Shown here piece by piece: positions 6,770 to 12,453 of a DNA stretch of 16,396 nt. The stretch covers positions 1 to 16,396 of the forward strand of contig CAYVMP010000013.1 of the NCBI GenBank assembly GCA_964452635.1. Direction: 5' to 3'. The position numbers and the translations under genes were made by a program. The number at the start of each line of letters is the position of its first letter. Position 1 is the first letter of the stretch. This stretch comes from CAYVMP01 sp964452635 (GTDB taxonomy: Bacteria > Patescibacteriota > Minisyncoccia > Phycocordibacterales > DATDWN01). The notes below the pieces were generated by a model. The model saw only the letters and a program-made list of their open reading frames with translations, was not told the DNA's origin and made no database searches.

Positions 6770-7150
6770 TTATTTCTTATCAGCTACTTTTCGACCAGTT
6801 CCCATGGTCTTTCGTACGTTTCCACGTCGAGTACGTGAGTTTGTCTTTGTTCGCTGTCCTCGAGATGGAAGTCCTCGCTGATGTCGTGAACCTCGATATG
6901 ATTTGATATCCTTGAGTCGTTTTATATTTCCTGCAACTTCTCGTTTCAAATCACCTTCGATTTTGTATTCCTCGATGATTTTTCGGATGTTGTTTTCCTG
7001 ATCAATAGTTAAATCCTTTGGTTTCAAACCAGCTTCTACTTTTGCCTTTTTCAAAATAGTCAATGCAAGTGGACGACCAATACCGTAGAGGACTGTCATC
7101 CCAATTTCGATTTTCTTTTCTTCTGGTAGTGTGATTCCGAGGATTCTCAT
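6770..7150 (-). CDS. rpsM: 30S ribosomal protein uS13
   Basis: Small-subunit head protein that forms intersubunit bridges and touches P-site tRNA with its tail. The 126 residues start MRILGITLPEEKKIEIGMTV and include the helix-two-turn-helix region YGIGRPLALTILKKAKV. The signature SYRGSRHQRGLPSRGQRTKT is followed by TRRG and a lysine-rich end. Length is normal. It follows rpmJ by 11 bases. Confidence 0.98.
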   Translation of the reverse strand: MRILGITLPEEKKIEIGMTVLYGIGRPLALTILKKAKVEAGLKPKDLTIDQENNIRKIIEEYKIEGDLKREVAGNIKRLKDIKSYRGSRHQRGLPSRGQRTKTNSRTRRGNVRKTMGTGRKVADKK

Positions 7151-7161
7151 GATGTAAGTGA

Positions 7162-7278
7162 TTAGCCCTGTCGTTGTTTATGTCGTGCATTTGCTTTACA
7201 TACAACATACACATAGCCCTTTCGACGGACTACCTGACATTTTGGACATATTTTTTTAACTGATGATTTAACTTTCAT
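7162..7278 (-). CDS. rpmJ: 50S ribosomal protein bL36
   Basis: A 38-residue zinc-ribbon protein of the large subunit, found by translating the infA-rpsM gap. It starts MKVKSSVKKICPKCQVVRRK and ends ARHKQRQG. Cys11, Cys14, Cys27 and His33 form the classical C-x2-C...C...H zinc site, so this is the zinc-binding (C+) form. Length equals the usual bL36. The ATG at 7278 lies 15 bases after the infA stop, the standard infA-rpmJ-rpsM order. Confidence 0.96.
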   Translation of the reverse strand: MKVKSSVKKICPKCQVVRRKGYVYVVCKANARHKQRQG

Positions 7279-7293
7279 ACTATGAAATGTATT

Positions 7294-7515
7294 TTATGAT
7301 CTTTTGACGATTCGTCCCTTTCCTCCGTATGGATCAATCTCCACTTGGACTTTGTCGCCAATGAGCACACGAATATGATGCAATCGCATTTTGCCGGCGA
7401 GATATGTGAGAATTTCTTCTCCAGTATCATCTCGTTTTACCCTAAAAAAAGCATTGGGCAATGCTTCGGTAACAATACCGGATATTGCAGTTTCTTTTTT
7501 CTTAGGATCGTGCAT
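7294..7515 (-). CDS. infA: Translation initiation factor IF-1
   Basis: Binds the ribosomal A site during initiation together with IF-2 and IF-3. The 73 residues form one S1-like OB fold: GIVTEALPNAFFRVKRDDTG, then LTYLAGKMRLHHIRVLIGDK, VQVEIDPYGGKGRIVKR. Length matches the family (71-73). It is the first gene of the ribosomal operon, about 55 bases after the predicted transcription start. No SD is visible before the ATG at 7515. Confidence 0.97.
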   Translation of the reverse strand: MHDPKKKETAISGIVTEALPNAFFRVKRDDTGEEILTYLAGKMRLHHIRVLIGDKVQVEIDPYGGKGRIVKRS

Positions 7516-7576
7516 TTACAATGTAAAATATTTGAAATTAATGCATGTGGATAACCATCTGCATTCAATACGTAGC

Positions 7577-7605
7577 ATAGTAGCAGAACACGTCGAGTGA
7601 GTCAA
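7577..7605 (-). promoter_or_regulatory. Main promoter of the infA-rpsI ribosomal operon
   Basis: On the minus strand TTGACT (7600-7605), a 17-base spacer, and TACTAT (7577-7582) preceded by TGC (extended -10). Transcription would start near 7570, leaving a leader of about 55 bases before infA. It is the strongest match upstream of the nine-gene operon. Confidence 0.8.
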
Positions 7606-7623
7606 CTGGGTATACATGTATAT

Positions 7624-7651
7624 AGAAAAGAGCGGGATCCGTAGACCCCGC
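7624..7651 (-). terminator. Terminator of the PEP-CTERM gene
   Basis: On the minus strand GCGGGGTC pairs with GATCCCGC (plus-strand 7644-7651 and 7632-7639, one G-T pair) around a TACG loop closed by C-G, a very stable UNCG-type tetraloop. A T-rich run (TCTTTTC) follows. It starts about 17 bases after the stop at 7669, insulating the gene from the ribosomal operon promoter. Confidence 0.8.
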
Positions 7652-7668
7652 CCGATGTTCACCAATGT

Positions 7669-8352
7669 TCAATTGCGCCGTCGGAGGATACCGAGACCGG
7701 CAAGACCTAATCCGATGAGGGCGTAGGTTGCCGGCTCAGGAGTTGCTGCTGCCACATCTGAGACAACGACAGTAATACTCCACGATGCCCCCATCGACGA
7801 CAAATCTCGTTGGAACGTTTCCGAATAGAACCCGTTCCAACCTGCCCTAACGAGAGTTGTCACGTCGGCACTAAACAATGTGCCGGCCAAACAACCCGGA
7901 ACATACGCCGAACAGGTTACATCCTGCGTATTACTCGCAGTAAAAAGGTGTGTCCCGTTCAGTTGGCTCGCACCCGTGTCGTCTGCGAGGAACTTCAGTG
8001 TTGCCGACAGGATGGTGGGATATGGGATGAAAAAATCATGCTCCATCCCCATCACCGTTCCGTTTGGGAACGTGACGAAGCCCAACGCACTCGGGTCACC
8101 GGTTTGACCCAAGGACACCCAACTGGTGCCAAAAATTGAGTACCATACGGGATTCGGTGGAATCCCGATGACTCCCGTCCCGAGAGGAGCACCATTCAAT
8201 CCGCCGAACACACCATCTGTCGGCGTGTTCGTTGATGACGGGTGCGACACAAAATTGAGTGTGAATGTTGCCCCCGGCATCACTGCCGGAAACACCATCA
8301 AAAAAGACCAGAGGAGAATCGCGATTACGACCCGATTTTTTGAAAAAACCAT
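7669..8352 (-). CDS. Secreted PEP-CTERM sorting-domain protein
   Basis: A predicted exported 227-residue protein. The N-terminus is a signal peptide: positive start MVFSKNRV, hydrophobic core IAILLWSFLMVF, cleavage likely after MPGA near residue 28. The C-terminus is the classical exosortase tail: PEP motif in TPEPATYA, hydrophobic helix LIGLGLAGLGIL, then RRRN. In known systems an exosortase cuts at PEP and delivers the protein to the outside. The body is rich in Gly, Thr, Ser and Phe. A DVTTLVRAGWNGF segment resembles the beta-sandwich edge of other PEP-CTERM proteins. No catalytic motif is visible. The SD is weak (GAAAGAGAG, 4 bases before ATG). The gene is visibly more GC-rich than its neighbours and has its own promoter and terminator, suggesting acquisition. 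No exosortase is in the window. Confidence 0.9.
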   Translation of the reverse strand: MVFSKNRVVIAILLWSFLMVFPAVMPGATFTLNFVSHPSSTNTPTDGVFGGLNGAPLGTGVIGIPPNPVWYSIFGTSWVSLGQTGDPSALGFVTFPNGTVMGMEHDFFIPYPTILSATLKFLADDTGASQLNGTHLFTASNTQDVTCSAYVPGCLAGTLFSADVTTLVRAGWNGFYSETFQRDLSSMGASWSITVVVSDVAAATPEPATYALIGLGLAGLGILRRRN

Positions 8353-8367
8353 TTGTCTCTCTTTCTT

Positions 8368-8388
8368 AGGAAACCCTTAGGGTTTCCT
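8368..8388. repeat. Leader hairpin of the PEP-CTERM gene
   Basis: AGGAAACCC (8368-8376) pairs perfectly with GGGTTTCCT (8380-8388) around TTA, 15 bases upstream of the PEP-CTERM start. It lies in the 5' leader, where it could influence translation or mRNA stability. No T-run follows on either strand, so it is not a good terminator. Confidence 0.5.
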
Positions 8389-8397
8389 TCCACTTAG

Positions 8398-8427
8398 GAC
8401 AATTACATAATTAAGTAATTTTGTCAA
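8398..8427 (-). promoter_or_regulatory. Promoter and palindromic site upstream of the PEP-CTERM gene
   Basis: On the minus strand a perfect TTGACA (8422-8427) is followed by a weak -10, TAATTG (8400-8405), after 16 bases. The span 8398-8425 is an imperfect palindrome: GACAATTAC (8398-8406), 8 AT bases, then GTAATTTTGTC with two extra T. A dyad covering the whole promoter core is typical of a repressor operator. The dyad is seen directly. Regulation is inference. Confidence 0.45.
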
Positions 8428-8467
8428 TATGTCGCTGGGCACATTCAACTGTGCAGTACCCACCATA

Positions 8468-8495
8468 TTCACTTCGTTCTCTGATTTGTTACACT
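8468..8495 (+). promoter_or_regulatory. Candidate leaderless promoter of dprA
   Basis: TTCACT (8468-8473), a 16-base spacer, and TACACT (8490-8495). The ATG at 8503 is 7 bases after the -10 box, so transcription would start at or next to the start codon. No SD is present, which fits. Confidence 0.5.
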
Positions 8496-8502
8496 ATATA
8501 GT

Positions 8503-9357
8503 ATGAATATTGAAAACCTCCGACGAAGTGACTACCCTGCTCTCCTTAATGAGATTACTGATCCCCCACCCTCTCTTCGGATTATTGGAACACTACCTGC
8601 AACAGAGAAATACCTCGCGGTTGTTGGTTCACGTAAATACAGTGAGTATGGTAAGGCTGTGTGCGAAAAACTCATCGCTGGTTTGCGTGGATACTCGATT
8701 ACGATTGTGTCTGGTCTCGCTCTTGGGATTGATAGTATTGCGCATAGGTCAGCACTGGGTGCGAACCTGCCGACTGTGGCAATCCCCGGTTCGGGACTAC
8801 ACCCGAAGCATTTATACCCCTCCCAACACCGTGGACTGGCGCGAGAAATAGTCGAGCATGGTGGAGCACTCCTCTCAGAGTTTCCGGATGAACACCCATC
8901 ATTTGCATGGAATTTCCCTCAGCGAAATCGAATCATCGCGGGTATGTCACATGCGACACTCGTCATCGAAGCAGAGCTCAAATCCGGAACACTCATTACA
9001 TCGAAATACGCAATCGGCTACAACCGAGATGTATTCACTGTACCTCATTCTATTTTCTCCAAAACATCTGAGGGTCCACACATGCTCCTCCGACTCGGCG
9101 CAACACCGATCACACAATCATCAGATATCATCACAGCACTCGGTCTTCGACCACGAGATGAGTTGCTCACACTCCGAGACTATACTGGATGTTCGACTGA
9201 TGAACTCGAAGTGATTGATCTCCTCCACGAACCACTTTCAAGAGATGAGATTATTCGAACTCTCGGCAAGCCGGTCTACGTCACTCAAACAATCCTCGCG
9301 ACAATGGAAATAAAAGGCCTCATCACAGAAATGATGGGCGAAGTGCATTTGGTATGA
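8503..9357 (+). CDS. dprA: DNA-processing protein DprA (Smf)
   Basis: Binds incoming single-stranded DNA during natural transformation, protects it and loads RecA. The 284 residues contain the Rossmann-like DprA core: VGSRKYSEYG (41-50), the SGLALGIDSIAHRSAL phosphate-loop region (70-85), VAIPGSGLHPKHLYP (92-106), LLSEFP (123-128), FPQRNRIIAGMS (138-149) and SGTLIT (161-166). A C-terminal winged-helix domain (about 228-284) matches DprA proteins with that domain. No N-terminal SAM-like domain is present, so it is a compact form. The gene is alone between a PEP-CTERM gene and an orphan gene, with no other competence gene in the window. It ends in TGA. CPR bacteria commonly keep DNA-uptake genes, which fits. 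Confidence 0.95.
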   Translation: MNIENLRRSDYPALLNEITDPPPSLRIIGTLPATEKYLAVVGSRKYSEYGKAVCEKLIAGLRGYSITIVSGLALGIDSIAHRSALGANLPTVAIPGSGLHPKHLYPSQHRGLAREIVEHGGALLSEFPDEHPSFAWNFPQRNRIIAGMSHATLVIEAELKSGTLITSKYAIGYNRDVFTVPHSIFSKTSEGPHMLLRLGATPITQSSDIITALGLRPRDELLTLRDYTGCSTDELEVIDLLHEPLSRDEIIRTLGKPVYVTQTILATMEIKGLITEMMGEVHLV

Positions 9358-9404
9358 GTTTCTAGACAGGCTCTTAAGTATTTACTGTATGAAAATTTGG
9401 CAGG

Positions 9405-9429
9405 AAAAGGAGCCCGTAACAAGGGCTCC
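9405..9429 (-). terminator. Terminator of the small minus-strand gene at 9461
   Basis: GGAGCCC (9409-9415) pairs with GGGCTCC (9423-9429) around 7 bases. On the minus strand the stem is followed by TTTT (9405-9408). It lies between the convergent dprA and orphan gene. On the plus strand no T-run follows, so it mainly serves the minus-strand gene. Confidence 0.75.
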
Positions 9430-9460
9430 AATGTTTGTGCTCAACGGCACGTTTTGTAAC

Positions 9461-9637
9461 TTAATTTATAATTTGTACCAAAGTTCCTGGTGGAATTTGC
9501 GAAACGTGAGTTCCGCATTTAGCGGAATTGCAACTCACTTTCACTAATTCCACGAGGTGTTCTGTGGCAACATTTCTCATTTGGAACCTCTGCATCAATG
9601 GGACGCATCTGAACTCTACCTGTTGTTTTTGTTCCAA
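9461..9637 (-). CDS. Small orphan cysteine-containing protein, TTG start
   Basis: I do not recognise this 58-residue protein. It starts MEQKQQVEFRCVPLMQRF and ends with two cysteines five residues apart (SCNSAKCGTHVSQIPPGTLV), which could be part of a small metal-binding or disulfide fold. A third cysteine sits at position 11. There is no signal peptide. The frame is open to an ATG at 9679, but I prefer TTG at 9637 because a strong SD, AGGAGAAGG, ends 4 bases before it, whereas the ATG overlaps the -35/spacer of the candidate promoter. Candidate promoter, SD, frame and terminator line up as one small transcription unit. Function unknown. Confidence 0.65.
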   Translation of the reverse strand: MEQKQQVEFRCVPLMQRFQMRNVATEHLVELVKVSCNSAKCGTHVSQIPPGTLVQIIN

Positions 9638-9657
9638 TTTTCCTTCTCCTGAAGATA

Positions 9658-9686
9658 ATTCAACTCCTATTGAAATCATTTGTCAA
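9658..9686 (-). promoter_or_regulatory. Candidate promoter for the 9461-9637 gene
   Basis: On the minus strand a perfect TTGACA (9681-9686), a 17-base spacer, then TTGAAT (9658-9663), a weak -10. It sits just upstream of the SD at about 9642-9650, leaving a leader of only about 15 bases. Confidence 0.45.
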
Positions 9687-9728
9687 ATACATCCCAACCC
9701 CTGTCTGTGGACAAATTTCATGATTATT

Positions 9729-9851
9729 AAAAATCTTTGAGTACATGTGTTATTTTGGAACATCCCGGACTGCGTGAAGCAGGAGGGCGAAGAAAATTTT
9801 CAGCAGAAAATTATTCTGGTGACAGAAAGGTATTGGTGAGAAAGAGTTTTT
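9729..9851 (+). repeat. Structured intergenic element, copy 2 (shortened)
   Basis: Second member of the family, in the 353-base gap before topA. The outer stem pairs AAAAATCTTT (9729-9738) with 9841-9851 (one bulged base). P1 is weak, relying on several G-T pairs (9747-9757 with 9823-9833). P2 is CCC (9764-9766) with GGG (9785-9787). The long P3 arm is replaced by a mini-hairpin, CTGC (9770-9773) with GCAG (9779-9782), so the conserved loop is lost. P4 is intact: AATTTTC (9795-9801) with GAAAATT (9806-9812), loop AGCA, flanked as in the other copies by GGCGAAG and ATTCTGGTGACAGAAAGG. It is either a decayed or a minimal version. Same orientation as the other two copies. Confidence 0.75.
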
Positions 9852-9873
9852 AAAATTAAAATTTGGTCTCAAA

Positions 9874-9912
9874 ACTTTTCTACCTTCGGTAAAAAGTATT
9901 TGTGACACAAAT
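9874..9912. promoter_or_regulatory. Two adjacent dyads upstream of topA
   Basis: The first hairpin pairs ACTTTT-C-TACC (9874-9884) with GGTAAAAAGT (9888-9897), one bulged C. Directly after it, ATTTGTG (9898-9904) and CACAAAT (9906-9912) form a 15-base palindrome with a single central base. They lie 80-115 bases before the topA ATG. Either could be a leader structure or a regulator site. No clear -35/-10 pair was found between them and topA, only an AATACT-like box near 9963. The bases 9913-9990 otherwise show nothing definite. Confidence 0.35.
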
Positions 9913-9990
9913 CTCCTAGTGGGAAATTTGCCAAAAAAGTTTTTTACGGTAATAATCAAGAGAATACTTTTTCAAAAAAAAACATACACT

Positions 9991-12255
9991 ATGAAACTTC
10001 TCATCGTTGAATCACCAGCAAAAGCAAAAACAATTTCAAAATATTTGGACGGTGAATACACTGTAGTTGCATCCGTTGGACACATTCGAGATTTGCCGAA
10101 GTCAAATAAAAAAGCAATCGACATTGAACACGGATTCATTCCTCACTACGAAATATCAAAAGGAAAGGAGAAAGTGGTTGCCGACATTAAATCACTCGCA
10201 AAGAAAGCGAGTGTTATTCTCCTCGCAACTGACCCCGACCGTGAGGGAGAGGCTATCGCATGGCATATTGCCGATGCAGTTGGTATCAAACACCCCAAGC
10301 GTGTTGTATTCCACGAGATTACAAAGGAAGCGGTGACAGAGGCAATCAAACATCCTCGTGATATTGATGACAACCTCAAGCAGGCACAGGAAGCACGCCG
10401 CGTACTCGATAGACTCGTGGGATATGATCTCTCTGGAATCATCTGGAAGAAAGTACGATACGGACTCTCTGCAGGACGTGTACAATCCCCTGCCCTTCGT
10501 ATCATTATGGAACGTGAACGAGAAATTCGAGCGTTTGTATCGCACCCATTTTGGATTATCTCCGCAGAAATGTCTGGTGAATCAAAAAATAAATTCACTG
10601 TGATCTGTGAGGAGGAACCGACTGATAAAAAGGATGTTGAACGGATTGTCGATCTCGCTCGCCGTGCAGGAACTGCTAAAACATGGAAAGTGATTGATAT
10701 CAAAGAAACTGAAGTCAAAAAATCTCCTCGTGCTCCATTCATCACATCAACACTTCAACAGTCTGCATCGTCACGACTCGGATTTGCACCATCTCGTACC
10801 ATGGGTATTGCACAGAAACTCTACGAAGCAGGACACATCACGTACATGCGTACCGACTCAACCACACTCTCACAGCAAGCAATCGGACAGATTACGAACA
10901 TTGTAGAGAAAAAGTATGGAAAAGAACATCTTCAAATCCGAACATATTCAGCAAAAAGTAAAAATGCTCAAGAGGCCCATGAGGCAATCCGTCCAACGCA
11001 CTTTGAACATGAGAATGTTGGAGCAAATGATGAACAGAAAAAACTCTACCAACTCATCTGGAACCGCGCAGTTTCGTCACAAATGAAAGATGCACAGACA
11101 CTCCGAACCAAAATCTCTGCCAATACAGGTGGTACGGGTGCAGAACAGATTCCAGACTTCTCTATCACAGGTTCTCGTATCACATATGCAGGATGGCTTC
11201 TCGGCGATCCTGCATCGCGAGGCGATGATGTCGAGCTACCGAAAGTCACACGAGGTGAACATCTCAATCTCCATGATGTTTCCGTGGAAGAAAAACATAC
11301 CGAACCGCCGACTCGCTACTCTGAAGCAGGTTTGATCAAAGAGCTTGAAAAGCGTGGTATTGGACGACCATCGACATACGCATCAATCCTTCGCACTATC
11401 GAAGACCGTGGGTACGTTGATAAAGTAAACAAGGCTCTCGTCCCAACAGATACAGGCGATGTCGTCTCTTCATTCCTAGAAAATAATTTTGCTGAGTATA
11501 TTAGTGATGGATTCACAGCAGAGATGGAAGACAAACTCGACCTTGTCGCAGAAGGCAAAGAAAAATACAGCACAATGCTCAGTCAGTTTTACAAACCATT
11601 TCATGCAGATGTAAAGCAAAAAGAAAAACTTGATAAAGCAACAAATCTCGGCGATGCTCCGTCACAGTTCACATGTCCTGTGTGTGGAAGTCACATGATC
11701 ATCAAACTCTCTCGAGGAGGAAAGTTTCTCTCGTGTTCGAGATATCCAGACTGCGAGGGAGCACTCACGATGGAAGGTGTGGAGATTAAAAAGGAAGAAC
11801 CAATTGGAACAGATCCGGCAACAGGTCTCCCTATTTTCATCATGACAGGCAGATACGGTCCGTATGTTCAACTCGGAGAAATGCCGAAAAAAGAAAAGAA
11901 AGATCCAAACGAACCAAAAGTCAAAAAACCTCGACGCAAAAAAGGTGATCCAAAACCGGAACCAAAACCTAAAAAAGTAAAACCAAAAATGGCATCAGTA
12001 CCAAAAGGCAAGGATCCGTCGACTGTCACACTCGCAGATGCCCTTCTCTACCTAACTCTTCCTCGTGTGCTCGGTGTACACCCAAAAACAGGATTGCCTA
12101 TCACAGCAAACGTGGGAATGTTTGGACCGTACGTCGTTCACGACAAGGATTTCCGATCACTCAAAACTGATGATGTGTACACAATCGAACTCCCTCGTGC
12201 CCTTGAGATTCTAGCTGAAGAGAAAAAGAAACGTGGATTCGCAAAGAAGAAATAG
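9991..12255 (+). CDS. topA: DNA topoisomerase I (type IA)
   Basis: Relaxes negative supercoils by single-strand passage. The start is the ATG at 9991 (MKLLIVESPAKAKTISKYL). The frame is open to 9919, but those 24 residues are not family-like. The 754 residues contain the Toprim domain with Glu7 and DPDREGE (81-87, metal-binding acids), the GRVQSPALRIIMERE segment (162-176), the catalytic Tyr285 in HITYMRTDST, and EAHEAIRPTH further on. They continue with the GRPSTYASILRTIEDRGYV segment, one four-cysteine zinc ribbon (CPVC...CSRYPDC, about 562-585), and two C-terminal topoisomerase repeats (GRYGPYVQLGE and GMFGPYVVHDK). A lysine-proline linker of about 45 residues separates the two repeats. 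E. coli has more zinc ribbons. The gene is flanked by structured-element copies 2 and 3. No SD is visible. Confidence 0.97.
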   Translation: MKLLIVESPAKAKTISKYLDGEYTVVASVGHIRDLPKSNKKAIDIEHGFIPHYEISKGKEKVVADIKSLAKKASVILLATDPDREGEAIAWHIADAVGIKHPKRVVFHEITKEAVTEAIKHPRDIDDNLKQAQEARRVLDRLVGYDLSGIIWKKVRYGLSAGRVQSPALRIIMEREREIRAFVSHPFWIISAEMSGESKNKFTVICEEEPTDKKDVERIVDLARRAGTAKTWKVIDIKETEVKKSPRAPFITSTLQQSASSRLGFAPSRTMGIAQKLYEAGHITYMRTDSTTLSQQAIGQITNIVEKKYGKEHLQIRTYSAKSKNAQEAHEAIRPTHFEHENVGANDEQKKLYQLIWNRAVSSQMKDAQTLRTKISANTGGTGAEQIPDFSITGSRITYAGWLLGDPASRGDDVELPKVTRGEHLNLHDVSVEEKHTEPPTRYSEAGLIKELEKRGIGRPSTYASILRTIEDRGYVDKVNKALVPTDTGDVVSSFLENNFAEYISDGFTAEMEDKLDLVAEGKEKYSTMLSQFYKPFHADVKQKEKLDKATNLGDAPSQFTCPVCGSHMIIKLSRGGKFLSCSRYPDCEGALTMEGVEIKKEEPIGTDPATGLPIFIMTGRYGPYVQLGEMPKKEKKDPNEPKVKKPRRKKGDPKPEPKPKKVKPKMASVPKGKDPSTVTLADALLYLTLPRVLGVHPKTGLPITANVGMFGPYVVHDKDFRSLKTDDVYTIELPRALEILAEEKKKRGFAKKK

Positions 12256-12269
12256 TTTAAATTTCAAAC

Positions 12270-12445
12270 AAAAACTCGTCGAACCACCACATTTCTGGCA
12301 CATCGCGCAGGAACTTAGAAAACAACAATGTTCGAGTGATGGGAACACGAGAACATGCGTTGTTTTCTTGAGTTTCGAGCGTGAAGAAAAATCGTACCAA
12401 CGATTTATTCTGGTGACAGAAAGGTGGTGGAGAGAAAGAGTTTTT
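12270..12445 (+). repeat. Structured intergenic element, copy 3
   Basis: Fills the space between the convergent topA and rseP genes. The outer stem is AAAAACTC (12270-12277) with GAGTTTTT (12438-12445). P1 is CCACCAC-A-TTTCTG (12284-12297) with CAGAAA-G-GTGGTGG (12417-12430), one mismatch. P2 is CGCGC (12304-12308) with GCGTG (12379-12383, one G-T). P3 is AGAAAACAAC (12317-12326) with 12359-12368, then ATGTTC (12328-12333) with GAACAT (12351-12356). P4 is AAATCGT (12389-12395) with ACGATTT (12400-12406), loop ACCA. The segment 12333-12352 is identical to 3391-3410 of copy 1. The right end runs into a T-rich tract, so it might also help end topA transcription. It starts 15 bases after the topA stop and ends 9 before the rseP stop. 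Confidence 0.85.
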
Positions 12446-12453
12446 TTGAAATT

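Noticed and set aside
7810..8380. Plus-strand open frames opposite the PEP-CTERM gene
   Set aside because: The minus-strand frame has a signal peptide and a PEP-CTERM tail. The opposite frames have no family features and reflect the higher GC content.
8503..9360. Alternative genetic code (UGA as glycine, known in some CPR)
   Set aside because: dprA and the PEP-CTERM gene end at TGA exactly where the families end, and no in-frame TGA interrupts the housekeeping genes.
9437..9455. Small GTGC/GCAC hairpin followed by GTTTT as a dprA terminator
   Set aside because: Only four pairs with a weak T-run, overlapping the end of the convergent gene's unit. Not convincing.
9919..9990. 24-residue N-terminal extension of topA
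   Set aside because: Topoisomerase I begins at MKLLIVESPAKAK, and the extension is translated spacer directly behind dyads and a promoter-like box.
3332..12445. Elements as ordinary insertion sequences or MITEs
   Set aside because: No transposase frame is nearby, no target-site duplication was noticed, and the terminal arms differ between copies, unlike transposase-recognised ends.
3332..12445. CRISPR array
   Set aside because: Copies are kilobases apart with genes between them, and no short direct repeat and spacer pattern or cas gene is present.
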